Origin: Zingiber officinale
Lineage: Eukaryota > Streptophyta > Magnoliopsida > Zingiberales > Zingiberaceae
DNA: 64,000 nucleotides
Assembly: GCF_018446385.1 (NCBI RefSeq)
Contig: NC_056000.1
Span: 49,694,722 to 49,758,721, forward strand
Direction of reading: 5' to 3'
Position numbers and translations under genes: made by a program
Notes under the pieces: generated by a model
What the model saw: only the letters and a program-made list of their open reading frames with translations
Told to the model about the DNA's origin: nothing
The model's database searches: none
Shown here: one piece after another, positions 32,176-45,400 of the stretch
How positions within the stretch are numbered: position 1 is the stretch's first letter
How the letters are laid out: the number at the start of each line of letters is the position of its first letter

Positions 32176-35100
32176 ATATAGCCAAACGGTTTTGAGACAC
32201 CGGGTATAGTTTGTAAATTAAAAAATTTATTTACAGACTAAAATAAGCATCCCAGCAATGACATTTGAATTAGTTTTTAAAAAACAGAATTTGCTCGATC
32301 CAACCGAAATTTGCTCGATCCAACCCACCTCTAACGCATGACAAGATAACAATTATCCTGTGAACTATATTGATTCCGTTGGTTTGAATACGAACATCAA
32401 AAATAATCTTCTAAAACTTATTGATTCAGAAGAATCCTTGGAAATGAGAAAAAAGAAAATAAACGACATGACCGAAAAATATTATTCATCCAAAAACTTA
32501 TTCTAACACCAACTAAACAATTATTTAAATAACCCCAAAACCCTAAGATATAAAAAGATGAAAATAATTGTAAACAATGATAAAAATGTTCGGAGCCTCC
32601 GAAATACCTTAAACGACATTTTTTAGGCCTAGGACTGGACCGTTACGGGTTTTACCTGATAACCAACTGTATATATTTGAATGAGCCTCGATTTGAATAA
32701 TTGTAGCTCCTGTGGTTTAACCCAAATCAAAAGTTATGCACTTTCTACCGTTACCTCCTGCATCAACCTCTAACCTTACCCAATCACCCAAAGTTAGCGC
32801 CTGCCACTGATTTGCCATACAATACACACACCTGCATCTTCTTCAACACTGTTGTCGCCTTAATGTGGTGGTGCACTAGCTTCGTTCACAGTGTAGCCAA
32901 GATTGTAAGCACCACACACCGGGAAGTTCAGCATCACATGCACCTCCCTAACCTCCCAACACATTCTCGAGCTTCACCTTGACAAGCATTCTCTCACAAG
33001 CTACCACTGCCTCTCATTCTCGAGCTTCATCAGACATCTGTGCATCAACACATAATGACAAGTGACATGAGCATCTACAAGAGCCTTGGCCCAGTTCTGC
33101 TCCGGTAGGCATGACTTAGTGAACCGTGGCCTTGTTGGTGTGCACACCAACAAACCATGGCTAAGCATGGTGTGCACCACCTCACAAATCAAAGTTGTTT
33201 GACATCCACTGTGTGCCCTTACCAATGAGTGAGCATAACACCACCTTATAATCACCTTTTATAGCAAATCCATCATGTCTGCAATAACCTGACGAACAAA
33301 CACAACACTGCCTAATACTCGAAAAATTGTTGCTAGATTAATAAAATATATTTTTTCTAACATGACATGTCTAATTCACCAACAAACTATACATGCAGTT
33401 CAAGGCTCTATTAGATTAAAATTCCAAAAATAAAGCAACCAAACCAAGCCTTCAAATCCCCAGAACTAAAGAAAGCAAGATAACATATATCACACCAAGT
33501 CTTGGGGACCAATTGAAAAACAGGCAAGAGGGAATTGTGTATGGATGAGAAGTGATTTCTACTGAAATCGATTAACATAAGAAGCTCCGTAATAATTTTC
33601 ATTCCTCCTGAATCTCATGGATTGAAAAACAGAATAGACAGCAAAAAAATCATCAAGAGATAACACAATAATATATAATCATTTTGGAGCTTGTTGGAAA
33701 TGGGGAAATGTTATTTGTGTTGAATCATGGGCCTTTTCTAATTTCTGCACTGGAGCACTTTAAAGTGGAAAATTGACTGCACCATTATGCAAGATCATTG
33801 AAATATCGAATTCAAACTGTAATGAAAGGATTTGTACAGTCATGGATGTCTCCAACCGTGATGAAGCAATTGAGGAAACCTATTTAAGTAAATTCTGACG
33901 TTTTTTGTACAAACACATCACATGATGAGACAAAAGAAAATCAGCATCAATCTCATTTACAGTGTTCTCAGTTATAATTTCTGCTTCCACAAACCAAATA
34001 CATTTCATCAAATTCGATTGGTAGAGCAACTGGCACCGAATCATGGAACGGTAAAAATCAATACCTAGAGAAACTAGGTAGCAAGATTATCAAACTAGTT
34101 GAGGGAATGATTGAGAAAAGTAAAGAGAGTGAAATTGGCCAGTGGAAAGTCTAAAATGATTGGATACGAATCAATACGAAGAATATTCTGGTAAAAGAAG
34201 GATTAACTGGCCCAGAAACACTAACAGTAAATCTTAATCATGTTGTTTAAAGCATTGATGACTTCAACAATTGTAAAAACCAATCCAACCAGAGATATCT
34301 CAATTATCACCGAGTGCTTTATGCAGACAACACAAAGAACATAGATGATCTTTTCCATATAAACTGCTTCGATAGATGTAGAAGCCACTAGATTGTCGAA
34401 TAGAAATACTATCTTGCCTGGAAGAAATGTTAGGCACCTGTAAAGACATTTACACCAGGAATAATTCAAGGCAATTTCACCAATGACTTCAGAGAGAAGG
34501 AAGATGAAGATACAACAAAGAAAAAGATTTATTGACAGGGTGATTCAGTTTCTTTCTGTCGTTTAAGGAAACTCTCTGTAAATCACATTGCTCAATATTC
34601 ATTTCATCAGAAAAATTGATATACATAATACCAAAGAAGCTATCATGGAAAAACTACATGTGTAGTCTCTTAATAGTTACCATGATCTCATACACATGAT
34701 TTACATATTTGTACAAACCAAAAAAAAAATCATTTCCTTTACCATAAATAATACATGAGAGACACATTGTATTCAGAGTTCTGACTCCTGGCTATGCAAG
34801 ATCTGGGAAGAGTTGAATGCTCACAAAGTCGACACTTGACGAATATGCAAAGGGAGTAATTTCCATAAGAATATTTGATCTCTGATTTTTAATGAGCAAC
34901 TGTACAGTATTCCCATGGTGAACTCATCATGGGCATAAAGAAATTTACTCATACAAGTCGTAGAATGTAGTCTGATCGATTATTAAATAGGAACAATACC
35001 AACAGTTGATTAGTTTAGTGGTAAGCGAGTTAGACCAAGGAATCTTTCAGCCAAAAGAAAACGAGATATTGTCTCCCATCAAATATAGTGTAGAGACACC

Positions 35101-36276
35101 TTCTAGTCAAAGAAAAAAATAGGAACAGTGGGACATTAAGCAAGGGAACACATTTGAAGCAGATAGAATTAACCAAGTAAAGATTTGAAGGTGACTTTCC
35201 AATGCTAGATCAAACAACTATCATGGCAATCGTGAGCACTAATAAACTTGCAGACGAACAAATTTTTATACAAGCTTGAAAAGGTACAGTTGTAACCCCA
35301 TCAGGCAATAAAATACTCTCTTAAGAAACCTCATTTACACTGCCAAGCAAGATACCGAAGTCTAAATATATACCCACATGAATGTCTTGGCTTTTTATTC
35401 AACTTGGATTCATGAATTTTTCAATTTATATCATGTATTCATGTGGGTGAAGTTTCACAAAATACCGCCTAAATTTTCTGCTGCAGCTTGAGAACAACAT
35501 GACATTCTGTGTGATTAATGGCGAACGAGGGTGTGAAAAAGATGAAAATGGTGACATGACTTAGACACTACAATTTGCAACTATCTACATAACAGCTTCT
35601 ATTATCAAGAAAACAGTAGAAATGTACTCTACATACACAATAGTCATTCAGAATTTGTGACAGAGAATAATGCAGACGTGAAAAAGAATGAGACTGACAA
35701 CTTATAAGAAAGAGCTGTACACGAAAATTGCTGCTCAAAGGATTTACTCGATTTCAAGTTCCAATAAGCAGATCAATGAAACCAACCGAAGAAAAAACAA
35801 CTCACTTTCTAAGCATTTTATTTTCAACCCTGTTAGTATTAAACATAATAACCATACAATTAGATAAATTTTATGCTGCATTACTAGAAGGACTTTTTGT
35901 TCTTCCATTCATTTGAGCATTAACTATATGATGATAAAAACCAGTAGAACATAAGTTGCAACAATTAGAAGACATTTTTAAAAAGAGAAAAAGAAATGAA
36001 GACACATATAGGTGTCCAAACTAAAAAACAACTGTTTACATGACTTCGGGACCAACATCTACGAGATGAGTGCATTTTCATAGATGAACATTTGCCAATT
36101 GGCAAACTTTACAGAAGCAGTGAACACAGATGCACAATTGGAAGGAATATGACTAGAAGCAATCATATATACAGAAACCGATTGTTCTGTTCATAATTCA
36201 GATCACACAGACAGCCATGCCAAACAGAAAGATAGCTTCTATCGTGAGGATTACTCGGTGACCATCCTCACGTTTG
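32176..36276. other. 4.1 kb interval, no gene identified
   Basis: Mixed AT-rich sequence. Short frames on the minus strand at 33001-33255, 33411-33602 and 34221-34469 show no family I recognise. The last is preceded by an acceptor-like CTTTACAG and could be a relic exon, but two of its frames look equally plausible. The right end likely includes the 3' UTR of the Yippee-like gene. Confidence 0.5.
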
Positions 36277-36958
36277 CTACCAATTCTCCTTCACAATCTT
36301 TGACTTCTCAAATATGAACTTCCCTTCCTTGTATCTTTGTGTCTCTTCATAAGCTCTTTCATACTTCCAACCCAACACCTCACGACAATCACGGCAATAG
36401 ATATCAGCAACTGTATGCAGTCCTGTGGTCAGCTGCCTATCTTCCTTTGGCCCAACAACTATGTTCATGGCATGAGAAAATAGAAATGCACGTCCGTTTC
36501 TCCCCTAGCCAGATTTGAATCATTGCACACAAAATATCACAAGATGATTCGTGGCGAAGAATCATAGAATTTGACCTACTAGATGTATCTTATATTGTCC
36601 ACAATGGCTTACTCAAGCATAAAATAGTAGATCAGAATAGCATGGAATCATCAAAATCTCATAGAAATCCATGGATTTAACATTAGGGCTGACTAATACG
36701 GAGCAATTTCTGTCGTTGCGGAAGAGAGTTTTGAGAAAAAAAAAATTTGGGAGGTTGCAATCACTTCAGAAAAAAGAAAGCTATTGGCTTAACAAAATGA
36801 CATTCAGATTAATAAGAAACAATTTTTTCTACCCAAATTCTTCAAATTTCTATAAAGAGCTTCACCTGGAAAGCTTTCGATATGACATCGTCGTGAAGGC
36901 AAACCTCATTTCGGCAATTACTGCAGCTGTATACTCGAGGCCCAGCCAAACTCGCCAT
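36277..36958 (-). CDS. Yippee-like zinc-binding protein, two exons
   Basis: Yippee-like proteins are small, highly conserved zinc proteins found across eukaryotes. In animals they associate with the nucleus, centrosome and the CTLH/GID ubiquitin ligase; the plant role is little known. Coding exons are 36866-36958 and 36277-36504, joined in phase through a 361 bp GT-AG intron, giving 106 residues. The zinc signature is exact: C12-x2-C15, 52 residues, C68-x2-C71. The core [10 protein letters not shown] and [10 protein letters not shown] is intact, and the protein ends [13 protein letters not shown] as in other plant members. The first exon ([15 protein letters not shown]) is short and easily missed by frame-based prediction. 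The 5' UTR probably reaches toward 37480; the gene diverges from RABA3. Confidence 0.93.
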
Positions 36959-38112
36959 GAATCGCTCCCGGCACCTTTCTTGATTGCCCCGAATCGAGAA
37001 AAAAAAACAAGAAAGTTAACACTTTTTCGGGAGAACCTACACGGATAAGCAAAGCTTAAGATCCCTAAAAACTTAAAACCCCAAAGATTAGACAATCTAA
37101 ACTGACCTAAAAGCCCTCTACAAGGAAATGAAGGCGAGGGGCAAGGATTTGGAGGAAAGGGGATAAAGAACAAACGATGGCTGGAACTTGGAAAGGCGAG
37201 GAAGAAAGAACAGGACATTGATGGCTTCTGCAATGAAAGCGACAGATACTGTTGTTAATTCCTAAAATTAAGAAAAAAAAATCAATAAGGAAAAAAACTT
37301 TCATCCAAAAATCTCTCTTTTGTCAACAAAAAGCAACGAAAACGAAGAGCGTCGGCTATAAAAACTCATCGATTCCTTGCGTGAAGTTTGGATTTGTTCT
37401 TTTCACCTGCTCGAACGAAAGGGAGACTGGAGATCGCTGGGCGTCGGAAGGGTGGGAAGAGAGAAATCTTGTTCTCTCTCTATGAGAAGATCGAAATTTT
37501 ATTAAAATTAATTTTAAACTATAAATTTGTTAAATACTGAAAAACTTAAACTTTAAAAAGGGAAAATAAATAAACATTATAATTCATTGTACTGCGCAGG
37601 ATTACCAATTTGTCGGTGGCCGTGAGCCTTATCACTGTGCATCAGAATGGCAGCTATCAGGGAGAGCGACAGAGCTCACCGTCCGCAGTAACTTTTTTTC
37701 ACTCTGCGGTCTTCTCCTCCTCAATTGCCCGTCTTAATCGCCAAATTTTCAAAGCCGTGGGCCTTAAGTCCAGAGATTAGGCGCAGACCGCAGAGCAGGT
37801 CATCCTTTTCCCCTTTATTTTATTAATAGGTTGAACAAAAGCAATTTATCAGCAAGGACAAAATGATTGTCGCAGGGTCACCCACCCATCTGTTTTCATA
37901 ATAGTAGTGAATGGCGTCTCTCCTTTGCAATCACGCCTGTCTCATAATCAATATACAAAAGGAAGGGAAGTGGAGTCATCAGTACTAATTTTGTGTTAAT
38001 TAAACAATGTAATTATGAAGCCTTCTTCCATCTTAAGGGCATCGAATCTCTATATATGCCTACATACGGGTCTTTGTCTTCCGACCCTAGACAAGGATTG
38101 AGAGAAGGATCG
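36959..38112. promoter_or_regulatory. Divergent intergenic region between the Yippee-like gene and RABA3
   Basis: About 1.15 kb separates the two start codons. It must hold the Yippee-like 5' UTR and both promoters. A TATA-like TATATATG at 38051-38058 lies 55-60 bases before the RABA3 start. An 11 bp perfect inverted repeat, CTCTGCGGTCT (37702-37712) with AGACCGCAGAG (37785-37795), sits between them. No other gene is seen. Confidence 0.5.
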
Positions 38113-38914
38113 ATGATGGAGGAGGAGTGGGAAGCCGAGAAGGCGGAGGAGATCGATTACGTGTTTAAGATTGTGGTGATCGGCGACTCGGCGGTCGGGA
38201 AGACGCAGCTGCTCGGCAGGTTCACCAAGGATGAGTTCTACTTCGATTCCAAGTCCACCATTGGAGTCGAATTCCAGACTCGAACCATCACGCTCAACAA
38301 GAAACGCATCAAGGCACAAATCTGGGACACTGCTGGCCAGGAGAGGTAAGCTGAGCTTGCATTTCATGACTCGAAAGAGAGATGGGAATCTGTGAAAAGA
38401 TCTATGCGCCATACCTGAAACGGAAGCTGTTGGTGCCTTGGTGGGCAGGTACCGAGCGATCACGAGCGCGTACTACCGCGGCGCGCTCGGGGCGATGCTG
38501 GTGTACGACATCACCAAGAGGGCGACGTTCGACCACGTGGCGCGATGGGTGGATGAGCTGCGCGACAACGCGGACAGCTCCATCGCGGTGATGCTGATCG
38601 GCAACAAGTCCGACCTGGCCGACAAGAGGGCGGTGGCCGCTGCCGATGCCGTGGAGTTCGCCGAGGAGCAGGGGCTCTATTTCTCGGAGGCGTCGGCCTT
38701 CACCGGCGACAACGTGGAGGCCGCCTTCCTGCGGCTCCTCGAGGAGATCCACGGAGTGGTGTCGAGGAAGGCGCTGGAAGCGAGGAGGAACAATGCCGTC
38801 GACGGCGGCGCGGACGCCGGGCATGTGGTGAGCTTGAAGGGGACGAGGGTGGAGGTGTCGATGATGGAGACGAGTGCCATGAGAACAGGAACGCAATGCG
38901 GCTGCTCGAGTTGA
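38113..38914 (+). CDS. RABA3: Rab GTPase, RABA3-like (Rab11 family)
   Basis: A small GTPase of the plant Rab11/RABA group, which directs traffic through the trans-Golgi network and early endosome to the plasma membrane and cell plate. Exons 38113-38345 and 38449-38914 join in phase to give 232 residues. Motifs: P-loop GDSAVGKT 24-31, effector region [18 protein letters not shown] 72-78, NKSD for guanine binding, EASAF, and a C-terminal prenylation signal CGCSS. The specific phrases [12 protein letters not shown] and [12 protein letters not shown], plus the Cys-X-Cys ending, match Arabidopsis RABA3 better than RABA1, 2, 4 or 5. Two ATGs lie next to each other (38113, 38116); the upstream in-frame ones would add a tail not seen in the family. 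Exon 2 is very GC-rich. It converges with mtHSP70, with 298 bp between stop codons. Confidence 0.93.
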
Positions 38915-39212
38915 GCAGGCCGGCGTATGGAGTTGGTTCCAAAGGTTTGCAGGATAGTTAAGGCATGGGGTTACTGGTTTTTTGTTATTTTACCTCCTTC
39001 ACTTTTAAAAATATTATCAATTCCCATAAAGAAATAAATTCAGCACCGATCAATTATTGTGAGAAATCCTCTCATGCTGCAAATCTAAATAGAGTCCGTT
39101 GGATTTGTTCATGATCCAAAAAAGAACATTTTTGATGTTTTGCAAACATAATTCTTATTACACAAGAGAACGATGACGCGAAATTCTTAGAACTGGCGTA
39201 TCAAGGAATTCT
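38915..39212. other. Shared 3' interval of RABA3 and mtHSP70
   Basis: 298 bases between two convergent stop codons, AT-rich, presumably both 3' UTRs with overlapping or abutting polyadenylation regions. Confidence 0.6.
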
Positions 39213-42200
39213 CTACTTCTTGACCTCTTCGTGGTCTGCCTCGGGAGCCTGGTCGCCGCCTTGAGATCCTCCGGAGGAACCACCAGAGCTTCCTTGCATG
39301 TGTTGCCCGATCTTAGAGACTGCCTTGTTTGCAGCGTCGAGCTTGGCCTTGATGCTGTCGACGTTATCCCCAGCCATCTCTTTCCTTAAATCAGCTACTG
39401 CAGACTCGATCTCTGTAGCCACCTCGGCTGGAATTTTATCCCTGTACTCGCTCAAGCTCTTCTCGATACTGTATATTGTTGTGTCAGCGCTGTTCTTGAT
39501 ATCAATCAAAGCTTTCCTCTCCTGGTCCCGTTGAGCATGCAACTCGGCCTCCTTCACCATCTTCTCAATCTCATCCTCGGAAAGCCCACTGGATGAGCGA
39601 ATAGTGATCTGCTGTTCCTTGCCGGTGGCCTTGTCTTTGGCGGAAACAGTCACGATTCCGTTGGCATCAATATCAAATGCCACCTCAATCTGTGGCATGC
39701 CTCTTGCAGCAGGTGGGATGCCTACGAGCTCAAACTCACCCAGGAGCTTGTTATCTGCTGCCATTTCGCGCTCACCTTGAAGCACACGGACACCGACCTG
39801 TGTCTGATTGTCAGCTGCAGTAGAGAATACCTGAGGGAAAAAAATCCCCAAAATTTAGTTTATATACTGAAGTAATATGAAACTGTTTTTGTAGGACGCA
39901 GATGACAATCGGACAATGCACAATCATGCAGACAAAAATTATCACCATCCTTCACCAAAGAAATACACTGATTCTAAACCACCGCATCAGTGTCGTTCCA
40001 ATGCTCTAGAAAACATTTCAATCTATTAATGTAATTGACCAGAGAAAACCTGTACCTCTCAATTCAACACCTAGGCCAAACGTTATGCTATCAAATTTTT
40101 ATGTGCATTTCCTGTAGTGTACTTTATTTTGTTCAGCTGACTAGAAATACATGCAAAGTGGATGGACTGGGTTATACAAGAATCTCGTCTAATTGGATGC
40201 TCGTGACTGATTAACTCAATGGAAATTCATGGTGAGAGTATCCTACTCTATACTATAATCTGAATAGACTGTTGCATCATGCAATAGAAATATGAACAGC
40301 CTTTATTTGTCCTTTTCTCTAAACTATAACCTTATGCAACTTTGCTATTTCAAATGAACTAGTAAACAGCATCTAATCATTACCTGGCTCTTCTTTGTGG
40401 GAATAGTTGTGTTTCTGTTAATCAATCTGGTAAAGATACCGCCAAGTGTCTCAATACCCAGCGACAAGGGCGTGACATCCAAGAGGAGCAGCTCCTTGAC
40501 ATCTCCACGAAGAATACCACCCTGTATGGCAGCTCCCATAGCAACAGCTTCATCTGGATTTACTCCCTTACTAGGGCTCTTTCCAAAGATTTCAAAAACT
40601 ATTTCCTGTACTTTTGGAACTCTAGTCATTCCTCCAACCAAAAGAACCTCATCCACATCCTTGTTGCTTATGTTGGCATCCTTCAAACAATTTTTACAGG
40701 GATTTCTAGTTCTTTCAATTAAATTATTTACCAAAGTCTCAAATTTTGATCTTGTCAGAGTGATATTCATATGCTTTGCTCCAGAAGCATCGGCAGTTAT
40801 GAATGGAAGATTTATATCTGTCTGGGATGTTGATGACAATTCAATCTTAGCCTTCTCAGCTGCTTCTCGAAGCCTCTGTAGAGCCAACCTGTCCTTTGAA
40901 AGATCTATTGCATCAGATCTCTTGAATTCATCAACCAAGAATTCAACTAGCTCATTGTCAAAATCCTCACCACCTAAGAAAGTGTCACCGTTTGTTGCTT
41001 TGACCTTCAAAACAAAATTGTGAATGCTAAGAAATCAATAAAAGACAAAAGGAAGCACCAACTTTGAAGGTAAAAATGCTTATACCTCAAATACACCATT
41101 AGATATCTCTAAGATTGAAACATCAAATGTTCCACCTCCAAGATCGAAGACTGCAATAAGGCCTTCTTTGTTGTTCAGCCCATAGGCGAGGGCAGCTGCT
41201 GTTGGTTCATTAATAATTCTTTGCACGTCGAGCCCAGCAATTCTCCCTGCATCTTTTGTAGCTTGACGTTGAGCATCATTGAAGTATGCAGGAACAGTAA
41301 TAACAGCCTTCGAAACAGACTTCCCAAGATAAGATTCAGCAGTTTCTTTCATCTTTGTCAAAACAAATGCACCAATCTGGCTGGGAGAATACTGTTGACC
41401 ATTAGCTTCCACCCATGCATCCCCATTGGGTGCCTTCACAATCTTGAAAGGGACCATCTTCATTTCTTTCTGTGTCTGAGGATCATCAAACCGCCGGCCT
41501 ATCAGACGCTTGGTTCCAAAAAGTGTGTTTGTAGGATTGGTGACTGCTTGACGTTTTGCTGGAGTTCCAACAATTAGTTCTCCCTTCTGATTAAAAGCCA
41601 CAACTGATGGTGTGGTCCGAGCTCCTTCAGAATTCTCTATGACTTTAGCATTCTGTATAAGAATGCGTCGAGATAATAACTTTGCCATAAACTTAAGAAA
41701 CTTAAAATGATCAAATAAAGCAGAAACTATAAAAAAGATGGATAAAGTGTAACCTTCCCCTCCATAACTGCAACACAAGAGTTTGTAGTTCCCAAATCAA
41801 TTCCAATTATATCATTGCCAGCAGGCTTTGAGCTATATTAAAAATTGACATTAGTGAAAAGAAGGAAAGAATAGCATCATGCAATATATGACATTATTGA
41901 AGTAGACATTAAATTGATGCCTGAAAGGTCTGAACAAGCTAGCCCACTTGTGGCCCAGAGATGGTATGCCATTGCTCCTGGATGACTGCAGAAATAATAA
42001 ATAAATAAATATATATATATAAAGACTATTTTGCAACATCTAGCTTAAAGACCTTCATGTTAGTCACTGCTTGAAACATCTATCATTTGCAAAGTATAGT
42101 TAAGACTTATATCATCAACATGTTTTCATTTATCCTGGAAACATTCAATATGAAAAACTGAATATCTATCCTTGAAAACTGCATAGCTGTCACATTGTTA

Positions 42201-45200
42201 CAATGATAATTAAAATATTAGATTTTGCACATAGACCATTGGACAGTATCTCTCTTCAAATTGAACATCCTGGTTATAATTGTACAATGCCCTTCTTTAT
42301 ATTATATGAAGTGCCACCGAATATAATCTTTTACTAATTTTGTAAAGAATATATTATATTATATTATATCTCAAATTTTTGAAATGACATTTTAACACAA
42401 AAATATGAGCAAAAGGAAATAAAAAAGGAACATGAAATGGGAAAAGTAAATGGTCAGCAAGACTAATATGAGACTATGAGAGCATTTCAGGCATATAATT
42501 TAACCAAACATCATAGTTTAATTCAAATTGATGGCGCATTTATAACTTATAAGCGATTTATAGATTTTAGAAAGATCAACTGTAATTTTAATAATGGTAA
42601 ATATGCTATTTCATAGTTTTATAAATGTAAGTATTTTGCCATATTTATATACGATACATTTTAATGTTTCGTTTTTCATATTTGCATAGTTGACCCAATC
42701 TAGTGGGATAAGTAAGACATTGTTGTTGTTGTTGTTGTTTTTTTTTCATATTTGCATGCATGTCAGAAAAATACTAACAAGAATTATTTAACTTTTAGAT
42801 CATGAAAAGATTTGGCAATTTATAAGTGTAGGTGTAATTTTGACTAGCTAGTTACCGCTCATGTATATATTTCAGCTTCAAATTTTTCATGCTTTTGTCA
42901 CTTCACATGGTGGACATTTAGACATCCTATACATTTAGTATCCCAATTTCATTTAAATTCACTTTTAATGCTGTTGAGTTCTTATTGATTTAAACTCATA
43001 AACAAGCCTATATCAAATGAGCATATATTTTCATCAGAGTTTATACCCAAATTTGTGATGTATGTGTGCAACTTTAATTATGTTTTTTTTTTCTTTTTTG
43101 AGTATTTGTGGTGGTGGAGGGATTGAGGTTACACGATGCAATTGGAGGCTCATGGTTATGTGATGATGTAAGCTGCAAATTTCAACATAATAAATTCTTC
43201 TCTTTTGCCTATGGTTTTTTACCCATTTAGGATTTTTTACATAAATTTGTGTGTTTCTTGCTTTGTGTTGTTTGCCTAATCAAAAGTAAAATAAAATACT
43301 AAAAGTAAATTCATTAGACCAACTTTTTAACCACTCAGTTAAGCCCTAAAATCCCTATATAATTTCTTAAGATTCTAAGAATTCCTAGTTATATTTATTT
43401 ATTTATTTTAAAAAATAACAGGCTTACTAAGGTTTCTATATAATGACCTCAATTCGCAAACTAATTTCATGAAAAAATTCAAAACATTTGGAGAAAGAGG
43501 ATATGTTGTCTTTTAGATTTTATGAGGTAGGCTCTTCCCTTTTCTTCCTTTAGCGGTGCACACCCTTGCTAACTTCTGTATTAATCTTACTTTTGGATTC
43601 TTTCTGATTCATGAATCTATCACAAACAATATTCTAGTTATAAGCTTAGATATATATAAGTAATATCTCTGATATTACTTTTTGTTGCATAAAAAAAGAT
43701 CATTGCTATTCATCTATGGAATTACATTGTTTGGTTTGTTCAGAATAAAGGAGTTTCTTATAGAGGTTGCAAAGTTATCTGGAGATAAAGGGATCCAAAG
43801 GATCTTCATCAATGGTCAAATAACATTATCAGCTAAGTCAATTGCACACAAGATCAACTAAGGTGGAACCAAGTATGTAGATCAAATCACTTTAATGTGT
43901 GCAACTGTAGAGCAAGCCGAGAAGAGCGAGACTACTCTAGAAGATCTAGAGAAAAAGATCACTTCGAAGTACTAAATAAGTGGCAGACCAATATTTCAGA
44001 AAGTTGGATTATTAGGATTGATTCAATACTAAATGTTTTGCCCGAGTAGCTCAATTGTGCCAAATACACCCTAAATATGTTTTTTTTTAAATAGTAATAT
44101 AATGGTTGAAAATTCATCTATGAATTTCCTAGTAGTGGAGCGTTCTAGAGCCTGGGAGATGTCATAAGGTGTGTTTGGAGGCTATAGGAAGTTGAGAGGC
44201 TTGTAGAGGGAGTATTTTCTTTTCAAGGAGAATTTTTTTGTTTCAATGAAGTGAGGTGAAGTTTCACTTTGTTAGGAGAGTAGTCTAGAAAGTTTTTTGA
44301 AGGGCCTCTTGTACAAGGTGGGCTACAAGTTTGCTTGATTTTTATTATGCTTTTGCTCTCATATCATATAGACTTGAATTTTTTTGGTGGGCATAGGCTT
44401 ATATTATGTTATGTTATTTTTTTTCTAGTGTTAGTACTATTCTATCAAGATCCATCATATTGATTTGTGGTGATGATTATTTATCAATTGAGGCATCAAA
44501 TTTTATCTACAAGTGTATAGTTTGAAACAGTGAGATCTAACAAGCAGCGCTAGGGTAGTCTTCAACCTCATTCAATGGTAACAAAGGCACTTATGATCCC
44601 AACAGTATGCTGCACTTAACACTACGAGTTGACACTAATTTTACCTATTTTCTCATCAGGGTGAATTTTCATAGCAACGTATGGTGTTTGTGGATCTTCA
44701 TTTAAGTTTAGAGCGTCCTATATAACTTAAAGCATTATATGATCATAGTTGTGACAAAGGTATTGCATTTATTAGCTATTAATTTTCTTTACATCTATCT
44801 CATTTTCTTTACAACTTTCTATGAAATATTATGCCCAACATTGTTTACTACTGCACTCCAAGCTCTTCTTGTCTCTATTACATCTGAAATCATACACCCC
44901 AATCTGCCAACAAACTCTTGCCTCCATTATATTCTAAACCAATATACCTGCATTACCACACAGAACTGGCGCCTTCTGTTTTGTTGTTCCCCTTCGTCAA
45001 TTTGTACTATACAGCTAGTTCTCTCCCCAACTAACTGTTTCATAATCCACCAGAACAAGGAACAAAGGCTTGAACTTTAACATTAACGAATAAATTTTGT
45101 TTGCTTGGTTTTTCATTTCATACCTAAACCAAATGAATAGATCATATGCTCCTAAAATAACACAAAGACAAAAGAAGAACCCGTTGTCTGACTCCCAAAC

Positions 45201-45356
45201 ATATGCCGAGAAAACACTTTTCTCACAAAAAAACAGGATATTCGGAAGCAACCATCCAATAATCAAAAGAGAGCGTACGGATCCGAGGCGGGAGGAGAGG
45301 AAGGGCGTCGACGGATTGCGGCGCCTCACAGCTCGAAGAATCAGAGAAGCAGCCAT
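39213..45356 (-). CDS. mtHSP70: Mitochondrial heat shock protein 70 (mtHSC70), six exons
   Basis: This is the matrix HSP70, motor of protein import and folding with GrpE and J-domain partners. Exons in coding order: 45279-45356, 41921-41985, 41754-41832, 41086-41652, 40384-41004, 39213-39830. All joins keep phase and give 675 residues, the normal family length. The first 47 residues form an arginine- and serine-rich presequence ([23 protein letters not shown]). The ATPase domain carries IDLGTTN at 59-65, [11 protein letters not shown] and [12 protein letters not shown]; the C-terminus ends EEVKK, as in mitochondrial members. The presequence is encoded by two tiny exons separated by a 3.3 kb intron. 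The second intron begins GC rather than GT (CAG|GCATCA), yet the join restores the family sequence [11 protein letters not shown]. No damage is seen. Confidence 0.94.
42672..42757 (+). mobile_element. 5'-truncated RTE/TS-SINE 3' end with (TTG)n tail and 16 bp target duplication
   Basis: A 54 bp insert (42688-42741) reads GACCCAATCTAGTGGGATAA then a (TTG)n run, the common 3' end shared by plant RTE LINEs and TS SINEs. It is flanked by identical 16 bp copies of TTTTTCATATTTGCAT at 42672-42687 and 42742-42757. It lies in mtHSP70 intron 1. Perfect flanks suggest a fairly recent insertion. Confidence 0.8.
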
Positions 45357-45400
45357 GGGTCCCCGCGTCCGAGGAGAAACCAGTCGAGAACTAGAAAGGG

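Noticed and set aside
33001-33255. Minus-strand frame as a gene
   Set aside because: No recognisable domain, and codon use and flanks give no splice or promoter support.
34221-34469. Minus-strand hydrophobic frame as a membrane protein exon
   Set aside because: Preceded by an acceptor-like site, but no recognised family, no neighbouring exons, and an alternative frame looks just as good.
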